Shown one piece after another: positions 1 to 7,356 of a DNA stretch of 12,842 bases (position 1 is its first letter; each line of letters begins with the position of its first letter). Below the pieces are notes generated by a model, which was given only the letters and a program-made list of their open reading frames with translations, had not been told where the DNA came from and did not search any database. The translations under genes and the position numbers were made by a program. The DNA comes from Paramacrobiotus metropolitanus (lineage: Eukaryota > Tardigrada > Eutardigrada > Parachela > Macrobiotidae). The DNA is taken from assembly GCF_019649055.1 (NCBI RefSeq), contig NW_026570305.1, positions 622,001 to 634,842 on the forward strand, in the 5' to 3' direction.

Positions 1-212
1 TAAAATTATTCGTTGCGGTTTTCTGGGCACATACTACTGTTATATCAAAAGCGGAGAACTTTCAGTATTATCATGTAGGCCTTTCTTGGCCTTTTCAGCA
101 CGACTACCCATCCTATACTCGCAAATTGGTACAATTTTCATCCAAATCGTTCATCAAGGCTTTCTCTGCTCCGAAACTGACAAACAGGATCAAGTAGACA
201 TATTGGTAAGGC

Positions 213-250
213 GATAAAACAAAGTTTGTTCTCAAAGCCTGTTGTTCAGC
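213..250 (+). promoter_or_regulatory. Possible core promoter (TATA-like plus Inr-like) of the secreted-peptide gene
   Basis: A TATA-like GATAAAAC lies at 213-220 and an initiator-like TTCAGC at 245-250. The spacing of about 30-35 bp suits a TATA/Inr pair and would leave a 5' leader of roughly 95 nt before the ATG at 345. Both motifs are short and could be chance. Nothing else was recognised in 1-344. Confidence 0.25.
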
Positions 251-344
251 ACAGAAAATCATTTCTTTCGCAATATTTGGTTGTCGAAAAGTTTGATCAT
301 TAAGCACTTTGTGATTCAACAGAAGCCTTCCGGGCTTCACAACC

Positions 345-726
345 ATGAAAGTCACAAATACCGGTATCTTCCTAATTGTCGCTGTACTGTCGCTGGTGAG
401 TGACTTGAAATTAATTTTTGAAATTCACAAAAATGCTAACATTTGTATACTATTAGGTGGCTTATGCAGCCGTGGCTGAGCATGCCGGGGATGAAGAGAC
501 AACACAGCGAGCTGCGGACCTTCCGATCGATCGCACTCACCGCGACGGAGCAGTTGCATCCAACGAAACTGTCAGCCAATTTAATAATACCTCTGCGCAC
601 TCTGCCCGTGTTATCGTAAAACGCAGCGGCGGTCACGCGCATGGTCACGGGCCAGCCGGTAGCCATCCACCCACTGGCTCTACCAACCACAAGCCGCACG
701 GCACCCCGGACAACCAGAAAGGATAG
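345..726 (+). CDS. Small secreted precursor with His/Gly-rich C-terminal peptide (2 exons: 345-395, 457-726)
   Basis: The ATG at 345 opens a hydrophobic start (MKVTNTGIFLIVAVLSL). A phase-0 GT-AG intron of 61 bp (396-456, GTGAGT...TATTAG) follows, and exon 2 runs to TAG at 724-726, giving 106 aa. Residues 1-24 look like a signal peptide with cleavage after the AVA near residue 24. Two N-glycosylation sequons lie near residues 53 and 60-61. A dibasic KR at 72-73, preceded by VIV, would release a 33-residue peptide with 6 His and 8 Gly, beginning SGGHAHGHG. There is no cysteine, so the product would be linear. This layout suits a secreted metal-binding, antimicrobial or cuticle-type peptide, but I recognise no family. 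The pro-region is acidic (DEE) and Ala-rich. Splicing is well supported because the signal peptide is completed only by joining the exons. Function is inference. Confidence 0.7.
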
Positions 727-2360
727 TTTTGCTTGCAACGTGTTTATATGTCAAGATTTGTAAGGAGGTATCGCGAGCTGGCAGTAGAAAATGAAATGGC
801 CACCATTGTGCATTTTTTCAATGGTGTTTGTTGTCGTTTTCTTAGGTTAGTCTATTGCATATTAGTGCGCTTACCGAATTATTAGAATTGTCATCTTTGG
901 AGTTCCCCATTCAAAATTACGGTTTACCTGTTTGCGAAATTCGTTTTCGTACATGCTAGGTGCTAATCAGTATCAAAACAACCCTTTAACCATTAGCAGA
1001 AACTAGGAAGGTTTCGTATATTTCTGATAACTAAAGAAGTGCATTCGCTTTTGCGGGCGCAGCATGATGTATCAGGGTTATATGATAAACCTAGATTCCT
1101 CCTGATGCCAATTTTAATCATTTTTATATCCAGAATAACTTTAAGTTTCCAGAGTAAGAGTAGATGTTATAAGGGTCAGTTGGTGAACTGTATGCCGCAA
1201 AACCGCCGCTTGATTCCGGAAAAACGAGTACCACACCTCTTTCGGCCCGGTACGTTTTTTCTGGAACGGAAGTGCTTTTCGGCGTTTTCGCAAGCACACC
1301 ATCTTAAAATTTTTGCAGCACAATAAGCATTAGAGGCACCAGTAACGCTCGCTGCACTTTTGAAAAGGTCACAGATCAATCTAAAGTTACTTTTGCATGG
1401 TAGTTTCATCTGCTACTCGATCCGGTCAAAGAATAGCTGTTTAGGCCGTGGTGTCAGCCTGTCAGAGAGTGCACGGCAAAGGTTTACGGGAAACGTTTTC
1501 ACTGGCGCACCGTATGAACGAGTTGCCACATGAGATCGCCGGTCACATGAAAAATAGAAGGAGAGGAAGTGATTTCGCCCGTAAACTGCCACGCTAAGGG
1601 ACGTATGTTGCATCTTTGTTACTCGCAAGTAAAGTCGAGTTCGGACAAACAGATTGTGCCAAAATAAATAACATGCAGGGGTAATTTGCATAAGGAGAAC
1701 GTATGAATTTGATTTTTTGCATCAGCTAAGTTATGGCTATAAGCCATTTTCATAGTAGCCCGTGCTGCCGCGCATCGCATTTCCGGTTGAAAATGTCTAT
1801 ATTTGCTGCAATTGATTACGTATTTCTGCTGGCGCTTCGGGTAAAGTCGCTGTCGGTTTTGCCACGGTTCGGCTTGTTTTCCGGTTCGGGACATCACAAG
1901 CTCTGTAGCAACTCGTCTATACTCAATTAACCGTCCAGTTATGCCAAGACGCTTCGATAAAATTGTTTGGTTCGAATTCACACGCCGGCAAATTATCCGG
2001 GTGAAAGTGAAACTGGCAGTATCGAAAGCACTTAATACTCGTAACACAGAAGAACATAAGAATGAATAACCGTTAGAGGGAAAAGTTTTAGCCAGCAGTC
2101 TTCTGAAATGGCGGATAGTTTTGCCGGCATAAGTAAAGCTGTATACGCACGACAGGACGTTCGAGCTATCCGGGAGGTTCTGCTGGAGACAGACGCATGT
2201 ACGAGTATTTATACGACCTTCAAAATAATATCTGCTACAGAACGGCAAGACCGCTAAGCAGGTGGCCGCCGTTTGCGAACGCAGTGATATGTGGACGACT
2301 AGTACCACTCCAACAATTCAACCCATTGTTTTTTCGATACGTATTTACAGTAAAATCCCC
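727..2360. other. Intergenic stretch with no recognised gene
   Basis: About 1.6 kb with no convincing coding exon, RNA gene or repeat. The longest open frame is on the minus strand (1619-2308); it lacks an ATG at its 5' end and has a Ser/Cys/Arg-rich composition unlike a folded protein. No AATAAA was seen in the few hundred bases downstream of the secreted-peptide gene. Confidence 0.5.
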
Positions 2361-2388
2361 GTTACATACACCTTTATACAACATTCAC
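2361..2388 (+). repeat. Left copy of 28-bp direct repeat
   Basis: Matches 3622-3649 at 25 of 28 positions in the same orientation, 1,261 bp apart. It brackets the inverted-arm structure. A shorter relative (CATTACATACAGCTG) occurs near 3310. Confidence 0.6.
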
Positions 2389-2420
2389 CTCTTTATTATC
2401 GCACCCGGACAACTGGGAGT

Positions 2421-2640
2421 GTGACATTTCACCGCACTCAAACTCGACGCGCGACTTTTCGCCGCGAAGACATTTCGCCACCGGACATTCCCACGCTGGG
2501 ATACTTCGGTTAGGGGGATTATGCTTTGAGTCATTTTACCTTTCGACATTTCGACGCAGGACGTCTGGTCGCGGACAATTCGCCATGGGACTTTTCACAG
2601 GATGCGACAAGTCGCCGCAAAATAATTCTCCACCGCCGCG
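2421..2640 (+). repeat. Left arm of degenerate ~15-bp repeats (GACATTTCGCC type)
   Basis: Successive related blocks: GTGACATTTCACCGC, GCGACTTTTCGCCGC, AGACATTTCGCCAC, CGGACATTCCCACG, CGACATTTCGACGC, CGGACAATTCGCCA, GCGACAAGTCGCCGC. The units are diverged and no protein is implied. Confidence 0.6.
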
Positions 2641-2649
2641 GAGTCTTCC

Positions 2650-3053
2650 AGTTTTTCGTTTTTTTAGGTTTGTTCTTAGTTTTTCTTCGGTTTTTTGAAG
2701 TTTCTTAGGTTTCTTAGGTTTCTTTCTTCGGTTTCTTCGGTTTCTTAGGTTTCTTTCTTCGGTTTCTTAGGTTTCTTAGGTTTCTTAGGTTTCTTAGGTT
2801 TCTTAGGTTTCTTAGGTTTCTTAGGTTTCTTAGGTTTCTTAGGTTTCTTAGGTTTCTTAGGTTTCTTAGGTTTCTTAGGTTTCTTAGGTTTCTTAGGTTT
2901 CTTAGGTTTCTTAGGTTTCTTAGGTTTCTCACGTTTCTCACGTTTCTCAGGTTTCTTAGGTTTCTTAAGTTTCTTAAGTTTCTTAAGTTTCTTAGGCTTT
3001 CTTAACTTTCTTAGGTTTCTTAGGTTTTTTAGGTTTCTTGGGTTTCTTAGGTT
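2650..3053 (+). repeat. Minisatellite, 9-bp unit TTTCTTAGG
   Basis: Eighteen consecutive perfect copies run from 2763 to 2924, with variant copies (TTCGG, TCACG, TTAAG) on both sides. Because the unit is a multiple of three, the minus strand has two open frames through it, reading as Lys/Pro-rich and Asn-Leu-Arg repeats. I treat these as by-products of the repeat. The unit contains TTAGG but is not the arthropod telomere pentamer array. Confidence 0.9.
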
Positions 3054-3262
3054 TGCGAAATGTCGCTTCATCGAGATATCCTTGCGGCGAAATTTCCTTG
3101 CATCGAAACGGCCATGGAACGGAAAGTCTCGCGGCGTAAAGTCCTGCCGACGAAATGTTCTGCAACGAAACGTCGCACGGCGAGATTTCCTTACGACGCG
3201 ATGTCCGGTCCAAAAGTCCATCGACTAGTTGTCCGCGGCGAAATGTCGCGGTGCCTTTTATT
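3054..3262 (-). repeat. Right arm of degenerate ~15-bp repeats, inverted relative to the left arm
   Basis: Contains GCGAAATGTCGC, GGCGAAATTTCC, ACGAAATGTTC, CGAAACGTCGC, GGCGAGATTTCC, GCGATGTCCGG and GGCGAAATGTCGCGG. These are reverse complements of the left-arm unit, with comparable divergence. Confidence 0.6.
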
Positions 3263-3621
3263 ATATACGTGCGGTTGAGAACCGGTCTGTTCGGTGGATT
3301 ACAACACTGCATTACATACAGCTGTCTGAATAAGCGCAGAAAAGTTTGAAAGAAAGTTCCGGTTTCTGTTTCAAACCTATACGGTACCAGATCCGACCGA
3401 AAAAAAACCAGCAAAAAGGGATGAAAAATTAAAGAACACCGGTTCCTTCTGAAGAATAAACTGCCAGTAATACGGTAGCTTTTTGAAAAGGTGCTGTATG
3501 CAAAGCAGAAGCTGCAAAGCCTGTTTTTTTGGAGGAATAACATGATATGAATAAACAAAACGTCAGCGGCACCTTGCTTAGTTACTATCAACCAATACAT
3601 GGCAGCCCCGGGGGTAGAGCT

Positions 3622-3649
3622 GTAACATACACCTCTCTACAACATTCAC
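3622..3649 (+). repeat. Right copy of 28-bp direct repeat
   Basis: Partner of 2361-2388, with differences at repeat positions 3, 14 and 16. Too long and diverged for a fresh target-site duplication; it may be an outer unit of the same repeat family. Confidence 0.6.
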
Positions 3650-3685
3650 AAAGCTGGGAACGGAGGGTGTACGTATGTAGTAGAG

Positions 3686-3865
3686 ATGTTACGGTACCGA
3701 CCCATCAACAGTGACACCCAGTCCCAGTCGCAGGCTTCAGTGATACGACCTTTGTTTTACGCACCCTCCATTCAGAAACATTCGTACGTATTTCTAGATA
3801 TACGGAATTTGGAGGATTTTTTTCACGTGTGTAATAATTTTGGTATGCAGTGTGGTGTACTTTAA
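3686..3865 (+). other. Short 59-codon ORF, possible upstream exon of the disrupted gene
   Basis: ATG at 3686 to TAA at 3863-3865. The composition is protein-like (begins MLRYRPINSDTQSQSQ) but matches no family I know. A GTATGC donor at 3843 could splice it over the inverted-repeat element toward the exon near 5207-5250, where the phases can be made to agree (AG at 5205-5206). That would put the element inside an intron. The acceptor is weak and the whole link is conjecture. It may equally be a chance ORF. Confidence 0.2.
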
Positions 3866-3883
3866 TTCTGTGGGTGTGCGTGC

Positions 3884-4045
3884 CTGACCAGAGCCCGGTC
3901 ACCGGCTCCCGGCTCCGAAAAATTTCAGTTTCTGCAGGAAGACAGAGTAACCCTTGGATGTACTTAAAAAAATATTATGATCGGCCATGGTAAAGTGGGC
4001 GTGGCTAAACCAAATTCCTTTGGCATTAATGCATACAGCACTATG
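3884..4045 (+). repeat. Left terminal inverted repeat
   Basis: Inverted partner of 4853-5015. The start may be 3888 or 3889 if the true end is CCAG or CAG. Identity is strongest over 3888-3930 and again near 3980-4010. Confidence 0.7.
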
Positions 4046-4852
4046 TATTGGGGATACCGTATTAATGTAGCGTAAGAGTATGTTAGAGATTGGTATAAGT
4101 AATTTCAGTAGACCGATCCTCGCTAATCGTTCTAAAAACTAGTGCTATTAATAATCGAGAAGAGTTAAAAGAATTGTGAAACTAGTGATTAATGAGAAGT
4201 TAGAACGCGTATTGTATTTGTGCCAACGTGTGTATGATACTCTACCGCGGGACGTATTCCGATTTCCCAATACAGTACATACATACTACTCTCGTACTAT
4301 CTGTAATTTTTCTCGGCGGTTTATCTAACAGCAGGAATTTTTAGACGAAGTGTAGAAATGATCTGACTACCGATTACACGTATTTGTGATAACCTCTGAC
4401 ATTGTATTAAAGGCACATTGCTACGGTATTCGTGATTCTCGCCCGGACAGCAGAGTGGCAGTGTGCCATTTTGACGTCACTAACAACAGGGATTTTACGG
4501 TGCGCCAACAGGAGAACTATGCATTCGCTCTGTTTCTGGTCGTGTGCGGTAATACGGGCGGTGGTGTAATACCGTGGCCATAGCACCGCCACTTAATTTA
4601 AGGAAACTGTAAATATTTTTATAAAACATTTGTCACCTCGTTTGCAGAGGATAGTTTCCTGTAAATTTTCATGCATCTGCCGAATTAACAAACAGCATAG
4701 CTCGCGAACGCGCGCTGTTTGAAAAGTGCCGGGATAAGCACTTGTTGTTATGGGCCTACGATGACTTCCCGGCGTAGCTTAGGCGTACGGCTCCAACCGC
4801 CACTGGGCGCCATCCTGGCGAGAATCGTCAATTCCTTTAATATTTTGTACGA

Positions 4853-5015
4853 TGTCATACCACTGCATGTATTACCACTGGAATTCAAGTTTGGCCACGC
4901 CCAGTCAACCATGGCCGATGGAAATATTTTTTCAAGTGTACGCAAAGGTTACTTTGTCTTCCAGCAAAAAATGAAATTTTTCTGAGCCGGGAGCCGGTGA
5001 CCGGGCCCTGGTAAG
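4853..5015 (-). repeat. Right terminal inverted repeat
   Basis: The reverse complement reads CTTACCAGGGCCCGGTCACC at its outer end, against CTGACCAGAGCCCGGTCACC on the left. A few single-base indels are needed further inside. Confidence 0.7.
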
Positions 5016-5428
5016 ACTGTACGCAACACCGTGGTTTCACTGTGCCCGTTTGCTGCCACGTAGTGCGTACTCGATTGTTTTCAGCAATTTTACGCTTTTT
5101 CGCTCCTTGAACTAGTGCGATATTATCGCTATAAAACAGCCGTGGCCGGCCATTCGTTCGGCCGTGGTCGTCAATTTGTGATTGCGACGCCACAAGCTGA
5201 CCAGAGCCCAACGGAAAGCACTGCCGGCCATTACTGACTACAAGGAGCGGGTAACCGCCGAGCTGTCATCAGCGATTGCGCTTCCTGCCGGTATTTGACC
5301 GTTGGACGCCGTTTGGTTGTCTTAGATCTACGAGTACAACCATGAAGTGTACACACTTCCGCCCTACCGGGTCGAACTGATGGACTTCAAGGATCTGTCA
5401 CCGCATTACAATCTCCGGAAGCCGAAAC

Positions 5429-5433
5429 GAATC
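5429..5433. repeat. Target-site duplication, left copy (GAATC)
   Basis: GAATC directly precedes the LTR at 5434 and is repeated exactly at 7301-7305 directly after the other LTR. Five base pairs is the usual duplication for Ty3/gypsy integrases. Confidence 0.9.
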
Positions 5434-5554
5434 TGTCACGTATTGCCAAATACGCTGTTGTTTATTGCTGCTCGTACACAACTCGACTGACCATCTGCAG
5501 CTGGTATTCGCAGATACCGTTGCCGTTGCTAAGACACAGTATGACTCCATTACA
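5434..5554 (-). repeat. 3' LTR (121 bp)
   Basis: Matches 7180-7300 at 120 of 121 positions. On the minus strand it starts TGTAATGG and ends ACGTGACA. It holds an initiator-like TCAGT (5486-5490) and an AATAAA polyadenylation signal (5461-5466), so promoter and 3'-end signals fit in a very short LTR. Confidence 0.92.
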
Positions 5555-5562
5555 CCTTCCCC
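5555..5562 (-). promoter_or_regulatory. Polypurine tract of the LTR element
   Basis: The minus strand reads GGGGAAGG immediately before the 3' LTR, the expected position for the plus-strand DNA primer of an LTR retrotransposon. Confidence 0.75.
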
Positions 5563-5648
5563 AGTGGTGAAACCATTCATCACTCACTAAAGAAATTATC
5601 AAACCAATTATTTAAGTAAGAATTCCAATTCCATTATAGTAGGTAATA

Positions 5649-7121
5649 TCAATTCAGCATAATGCGTTCGATATCCTCAACATTTCCATTCAGCTTGCTG
5701 CGCTTGCGCTTTTTCTTCTTCTTCCGAACACTTACCCGTGATACGCCATCACTGGTAAAACACGTTTCCGGTTCCGCATTTCCGGTCGTGCATAAACGCT
5801 CGGTTGCTTCCTCAGCACCGTCCACTACTTTGTTGTCTTCGGCCAAACACACTGTCGCTGTGTCGTCTGCCTCGCTATCTTGTGATCCAGCTTCATGTGA
5901 GTTCGCTGATTTCTCATGCGATGTCAGCTCATCAGATTCTCCTCGTTCATCCGGCGCGGCAGCTGGCGTCACCGTATCGGGAATCTCTTTAGGACATTTC
6001 AGGTCCGTAACCACGTCGGCCAGCTCAAGTAACTGGCACTGGACATCTTGCAGTGTCCGGTACATATCGCGAAGGCAGGCCAGGTCATTTCTGGCTAACT
6101 GGCTTCTCTGTCGCTCCTGCCTCCAGTGCTTTGCTGTACGCCTGGGTGAGAACGTCGGCAGCACGTCATATTCTTCGGCCACCTGTATGCCCATGACGTC
6201 GAATTCGTCTTCAACCAACAGAGTTTTTCTTCCTGCCTCCTGCCGTTCCCTGGGTTCAGCGCGACACACTTTCGCGATGTGTCCGCGTTTACCGCAGTTG
6301 CGACACTTGACATCTTTAGCCCAACAGTCCGCACGCATATGGTCCTGGTCACCGCAGCCGTAACAGCCACGCCCACCATCGGCAGACTTCCTCCGTGTGC
6401 CACCACTATCGCGCGCGTCTGAAACGCCCTCCTGTCCACCTCTTTCCCTACTCCGGCCGCTGCGCCATGATGCTTCACCGCGCCTGTGGTTCTGTGTGCT
6501 GGGACGGCCACGCCCTTCTCCCCCATTGACCTTGGCGACCACATCTGCGGCGTTATGGTTCCGGCGGCTGCTGCGGGAAATCTCGTACTGCTCCGCAAAT
6601 TCCAAAGCCTTCTCCAGGGTCGAGTACTCCTTTGAGGACAGGTGCATCCGTGTGGCGTCGTTCTCCAAGCCATTGAGGAAGGTCGCCTTCATGTTCCCTT
6701 CGAGAACATCCGCGGGAAATGCGCAATTGAAGGCCTTCTTCCGGAGTCTGTTGGAGAATTCTAGCAGCGATTCTCCAGACTCCTGCTTGAGCGAGAAGTA
6801 ATTCGCCCACTCCGTGTCCTTTAGCGTCTTCTTCGTATACGCGTGCTCCAGTTTATCGACTATCTGGGCCGTCGTATAGTCATCGGGATCTTTCGGCAAG
6901 CACATTGCGTGTAGCATCTCCAATGCGTCGATGCCCAGGGAATCTAGGAGCAAGGCCTTCTGTTCATCGCTATCGGTGACCTTTCGGAGCTTTACGTAGT
7001 TTCTGTAACGGAACTGCCAGGATCTCCAGGTCATCACCAGCGGGTCGAACTTCAGCAAACCCACGCTGTCCTCCTTCCCCTTACTCTCCGTAGCGCTTGT
7101 CGTTCCGCTCGGAGGCGCCAT
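5649..7121 (-). CDS. gag: Gag polyprotein, Mag-like Ty3/gypsy, with unusual C-terminal extension
   Basis: 490 aa, starting at an ATG 58 bp inside the 5' LTR. Residues ~24-185 look like a gypsy capsid region (FDPLVMTWRSWQFRYRNYV, then an Lxx..EQYEIS-type end). A basic Arg/Gly-rich linker follows at ~185-250. Two CCHC zinc knuckles sit at C253-C256-H261-C266 and C273-C276-H281-C286, the second ending HIAKVCR as in Mag-type Gags. This protein would assemble particles and bind the element RNA in the cytoplasm. Where a normal element would enter protease and polymerase, this one carries ~200 further residues: a LLVEDEF stretch, a possible helical segment (~340-375), an acidic Ser/Glu-rich part and a Lys/Arg cluster (466-476, NLS-like). 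It then stops cleanly. No Asp-Thr/Ser-Gly protease motif is present. The frame is uninterrupted. Function of the tail is unknown. Confidence 0.9.
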   Translation of the reverse strand: MAPPSGTTSATESKGKEDSVGLLKFDPLVMTWRSWQFRYRNYVKLRKVTDSDEQKALLLDSLGIDALEMLHAMCLPKDPDDYTTAQIVDKLEHAYTKKTLKDTEWANYFSLKQESGESLLEFSNRLRKKAFNCAFPADVLEGNMKATFLNGLENDATRMHLSSKEYSTLEKALEFAEQYEISRSSRRNHNAADVVAKVNGGEGRGRPSTQNHRRGEASWRSGRSRERGGQEGVSDARDSGGTRRKSADGGRGCYGCGDQDHMRADCWAKDVKCRNCGKRGHIAKVCRAEPRERQEAGRKTLLVEDEFDVMGIQVAEEYDVLPTFSPRRTAKHWRQERQRSQLARNDLACLRDMYRTLQDVQCQLLELADVVTDLKCPKEIPDTVTPAAAPDERGESDELTSHEKSANSHEAGSQDSEADDTATVCLAEDNKVVDGAEEATERLCTTGNAEPETCFTSDGVSRVSVRKKKKKRKRSKLNGNVEDIERIMLN

Positions 7122-7179
7122 CCGTACGCAAGTGGATTATCAAAGCAAAGTTCGAAATATCTCAGCCTACACGTCAGTT

Positions 7180-7300
7180 TGTCACGTATTGCCAAATACG
7201 CTGTTGTTTATTGCTGCTCGTACACAACTCGACTGACCATCTGCAGCTGGTATTCGCAGATACCGTTGCCGTTGCTAAGACATAGTATGACTCCATTACA
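7180..7300 (-). repeat. 5' LTR (121 bp)
   Basis: Identical to 5434-5554 except one C/T difference near the outer end. The TCAGT initiator-like site is at 7232-7236 and AATAAA at 7207-7212 on the minus strand. Transcription would run toward gag. Confidence 0.92.
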
Positions 7301-7305
7301 GAATC
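7301..7305. repeat. Target-site duplication, right copy (GAATC)
   Basis: Exact copy of 5429-5433. After it, the disrupted host reading frame resumes at 7306 in register. Confidence 0.9.
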
Positions 7306-7356
7306 CTAGCCAGAGCGAACAGAAAATCGGAGAAAGCACGCTGGCCATGCGGTTAA

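Larger units (their letters stand above)
2361..3649. repeat. Fold-back-like composite repeat: inverted arms of short repeats around a 9-bp minisatellite, flanked by direct repeats
   Basis: The arms at about 2421-2640 and 3054-3262 are each built from degenerate ~15-bp units. The left arm carries GACATTTCGCC-type units and the right arm carries the reverse complement GGCGAAATGTC, so the arms are inverted. Between them lies a TTTCTTAGG array. Outside both lies an imperfect direct repeat (2361-2388 and 3622-3649, 25 of 28 identical, consensus TACATACACCT...TACAACATTCAC). Drosophila FB (foldback) elements also have terminal inverted arms made of short tandem repeats, so a fold-back transposon is a reasonable model. 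No transposase is present and no exact short target duplication was found. It could instead be an inverted satellite. Confidence 0.55.
3884..5015. mobile_element. Non-autonomous DNA transposon with ~160-bp terminal inverted repeats (MITE-like)
   Basis: The sequence 3884 to about 4045 matches the reverse complement of about 4853-5015. The outer ~40 bp are nearly identical (CAGRGCCCGGTCACCGGCTC and onward) and the inner part is more diverged (shared TCGGCCATGGT and GGGCGTGGC blocks). No transposase-like frame lies inside, so this is a deletion derivative or MITE. Ends reading CAGRG resemble hAT-superfamily termini, but the 8-bp flanks at the CAG boundary do not match, so no target-site duplication supports that assignment. 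Divergence between the repeats indicates an old copy. Confidence 0.7.
5434..7300 (-). mobile_element. Complete gag-only mini-LTR retrotransposon (TRIM / TR-GAG type), minus strand
   Basis: The element is 1,867 bp with 121-bp direct terminal repeats differing at one position. Each begins TG and ends CA when read on the minus strand. A perfect GAATC duplication flanks it, and a polypurine tract (GGGGAAGG) abuts the 3' LTR. The only gene is gag. There is no room or motif for protease, reverse transcriptase, RNase H or integrase, so mobility must use enzymes from a related autonomous element. No tRNA-type primer site beginning TGG was found within about 30 nt of the 5' LTR. Near-identical LTRs, an intact gag and an intact duplication point to a recent insertion. 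The Gag affinities are with Mag-lineage Ty3/gypsy. Confidence 0.88.
5182..7356 (+). pseudogene. Host gene fragment split by the LTR element (coding pieces 5182-5250, 5326-5433, 7306-7356)
   Basis: An open frame over 5182-5250 ends at a phase-0 GTAACC donor (5251). The 75-bp intron closes with TTGTCTTAG at 5325, and the frame continues through 5326-5433 with a clearly protein-like composition (for example EVYTLPPYRVELMDFKDLS). The LTR begins at 5434. Ignoring the element and one copy of its 5-bp target duplication, the same frame resumes at 7306 and ends at TAA 7354-7356, adding a basic tail. With the insert present, the frame reads into the LTR and stops after about 18 codons. No start codon was found; upstream exons must lie before the inverted-repeat element or be lost. 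The family is not recognised. It may be a pseudogene, a C-terminally altered gene or an insertion polymorphism. Confidence 0.5.

Noticed and set aside
1969-1979. GGTTCGAATTC resembling a tRNA B box
   Set aside because: No A box at the right distance and no acceptor or anticodon stem can be formed around it.
1619-2308. 229-codon open frame on the minus strand
   Set aside because: Its 5' end has GTG rather than ATG, its composition is rich in Ser, Cys and Arg without domain-like pattern, and a frame of this length is not very improbable by chance across six frames of this window.
2763-2924. Interstitial telomere repeat (TTAGG)
   Set aside because: The period is strictly 9 bp (TTTCTTAGG), not 5, so it is a distinct minisatellite that only contains TTAGG.
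2745-3221. Minus-strand frame encoding long Lys-Pro-Lys repeats
   Set aside because: The 9-bp unit has no stop in two minus-strand frames, so the frame is a by-product of the minisatellite. No start region, splice sites or flanking domain supports a gene.
3884-5209. 13-bp match CTGACCAGAGCCC at 3884-3896 and 5197-5209, as a possible target duplication or element boundary
   Set aside because: About one 13-bp direct match is expected by chance in a window of this size, and the second copy sits in a coding-like frame well outside the inverted repeat.
5662-6363. Long plus-strand open frame opposite gag
   Set aside because: It is antisense to the well-supported Gag frame and made of Ser/Arg-rich codon shadows.
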